This document shows, one piece after another, positions 7,053 to 7,467 of a stretch of DNA of 7,467 bases (its first letter is position 1; each line of letters starts with the position of its first letter). This DNA is from Nitrospirota bacterium. GTDB lineage: Bacteria; Nitrospinota; Nitrospinia; Nitrospinales; VA-1. The notes beneath the pieces were generated by a model. It was not told where the DNA came from. It searched no databases and saw nothing but the letters and a program-made list of their open reading frames with translations. Where the stretch lies: positions 1 to 7,467 of the forward strand of contig QJWD01000388.1 in NCBI GenBank assembly GCA_003235465.1. The letters run 5' to 3'. The position numbers and the translations under genes are program-made.

Positions 7053-7467
7053 ATGACGGTTTATTACTACAAGGCCACAAACCAGCAGGGGCAATTCGTC
7101 GAGGGCAACATCGAAGCGCCCGACGCCCGCGCCGCCGCCGAGAACGTGCGCCGCCTGAACTATTACCCGGTGCAGGTTTCCGAGCACAAGATCGCGAGCG
7201 GCTTCAACCTCGATTTCAAGCTGCCCCGCTACTTCAGCCGCACCACGCCGAAGGAGCTCCTGATCCTGACCCAGCAGCTCGGCACGCTGGTGAACTCCGG
7301 CCTCACCCTGGACGAGAGCCTGGCCAGCGTGTCCCGGCTGACGGAAAAGGAGACGACGCGCAAGATGATCGCGGGCATTCACCAGCGCGTGCATGCCGGC
7401 AGCGCCTTTGCCGACGCGCTGGCCGAACACCCCGGGGTGTTTTCGAAACTGTACGTGAACATGATCC
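7053..7467 (+). CDS. gspF: Type II secretion platform protein GspF, N-terminal part (runs off the right edge)
   Basis: The first 138 residues of the polytopic inner-membrane platform protein that couples GspE to the pseudopilus. The short N-terminal region (MTVYYYKATNQQGQFVEGNI, then DARAAAENVRRLNYYPVQVS) and the start of the first T2SSF domain (from about residue 66: LLILTQQLGTLVNSGLTLDE, later AGSAFADALAEHPGVFSKLY) are typical of GspF/PilC. The membrane helices lie beyond the window. It starts 28 nt after the gspE stop. ATG 7053 is the only in-frame start after that stop. Its ribosome site is unusual: AGGAG (7036-7040) is 12 nt upstream and GAGG (7048-7051) only one. A four-codon frame (7042-7056) overlaps the start. 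Confidence 0.93.
   Translation, partial: MTVYYYKATNQQGQFVEGNIEAPDARAAAENVRRLNYYPVQVSEHKIASGFNLDFKLPRYFSRTTPKELLILTQQLGTLVNSGLTLDESLASVSRLTEKETTRKMIAGIHQRVHAGSAFADALAEHPGVFSKLYVNMI

Noticed and set aside
7042..7056. Four-codon minicistron (ATG AAC GAG GCA TGA) overlapping the gspF start.
   Set aside because: AGGAG is only one base from this ATG, too close for normal initiation; it more likely serves gspF at 7053.

Overview
The window is GC-rich DNA from a Gram-negative bacterium. The evidence is a type II secretion (T2SS) operon start, a signal-peptide-bearing c-type cytochrome and tight bacterial gene packing. No taxonomic marker is present. A deltaproteobacterial, Nitrospirota or Nitrospinota-like anaerobe or microaerophile is a guess from the tetrapyrrole-type radical SAM protein and the cytochrome, not a demonstrated assignment.

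Layout. 1-392 (minus) is the start of a class I SAM-dependent methyltransferase that runs off the left edge. 526-921 (minus) is an FxsA-family membrane protein. Between them lies an 84%-identical copy of the last 49 nt of fxsA, which forms the end of a 27-codon micro-ORF whose ATG overlaps the fxsA stop. 1157-1549 (plus) is a stand-alone CheY-like receiver gene, intact except for one in-frame amber codon at codon 64. 1606-2430 (minus) is a secreted mono-heme c-type cytochrome with an N-terminal region resembling the sulfite-oxidase (SUOX) fold. It is divergent from 2547-3911 (plus), a radical SAM/SPASM protein of the NirJ/Ahb type with a C-terminal PCP_red-like domain otherwise known from protochlorophyllide reductase. 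3984-4346 (minus) is a 120-residue protein of unknown function with a good sigma70-like promoter and a leader that can fold in two competing ways. 4494-4580 (plus) is a possible 28-codon ORF behind a strong Shine-Dalgarno. From 4629 to the right edge is a T2SS operon: a GspC-like inner-membrane protein, the GspE ATPase and the start of the GspF platform protein.

How the genes work together. Only the gspC-E-F block is a clear functional unit: GspE powers pseudopilus assembly through GspF, and the GspC-like protein would link the inner-membrane platform to the outer-membrane secretin. The secretin gene is not between gspC and gspE. The cytochrome and the radical SAM protein share a divergent intergenic region and could be linked through heme or tetrapyrrole chemistry, but that is inference. 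The most notable points are the amber-interrupted receiver gene, the radical SAM-PCP_red fusion, the duplicated fxsA tail, and the GspC-like protein that ends in a lysine-rich tail instead of a PDZ domain.
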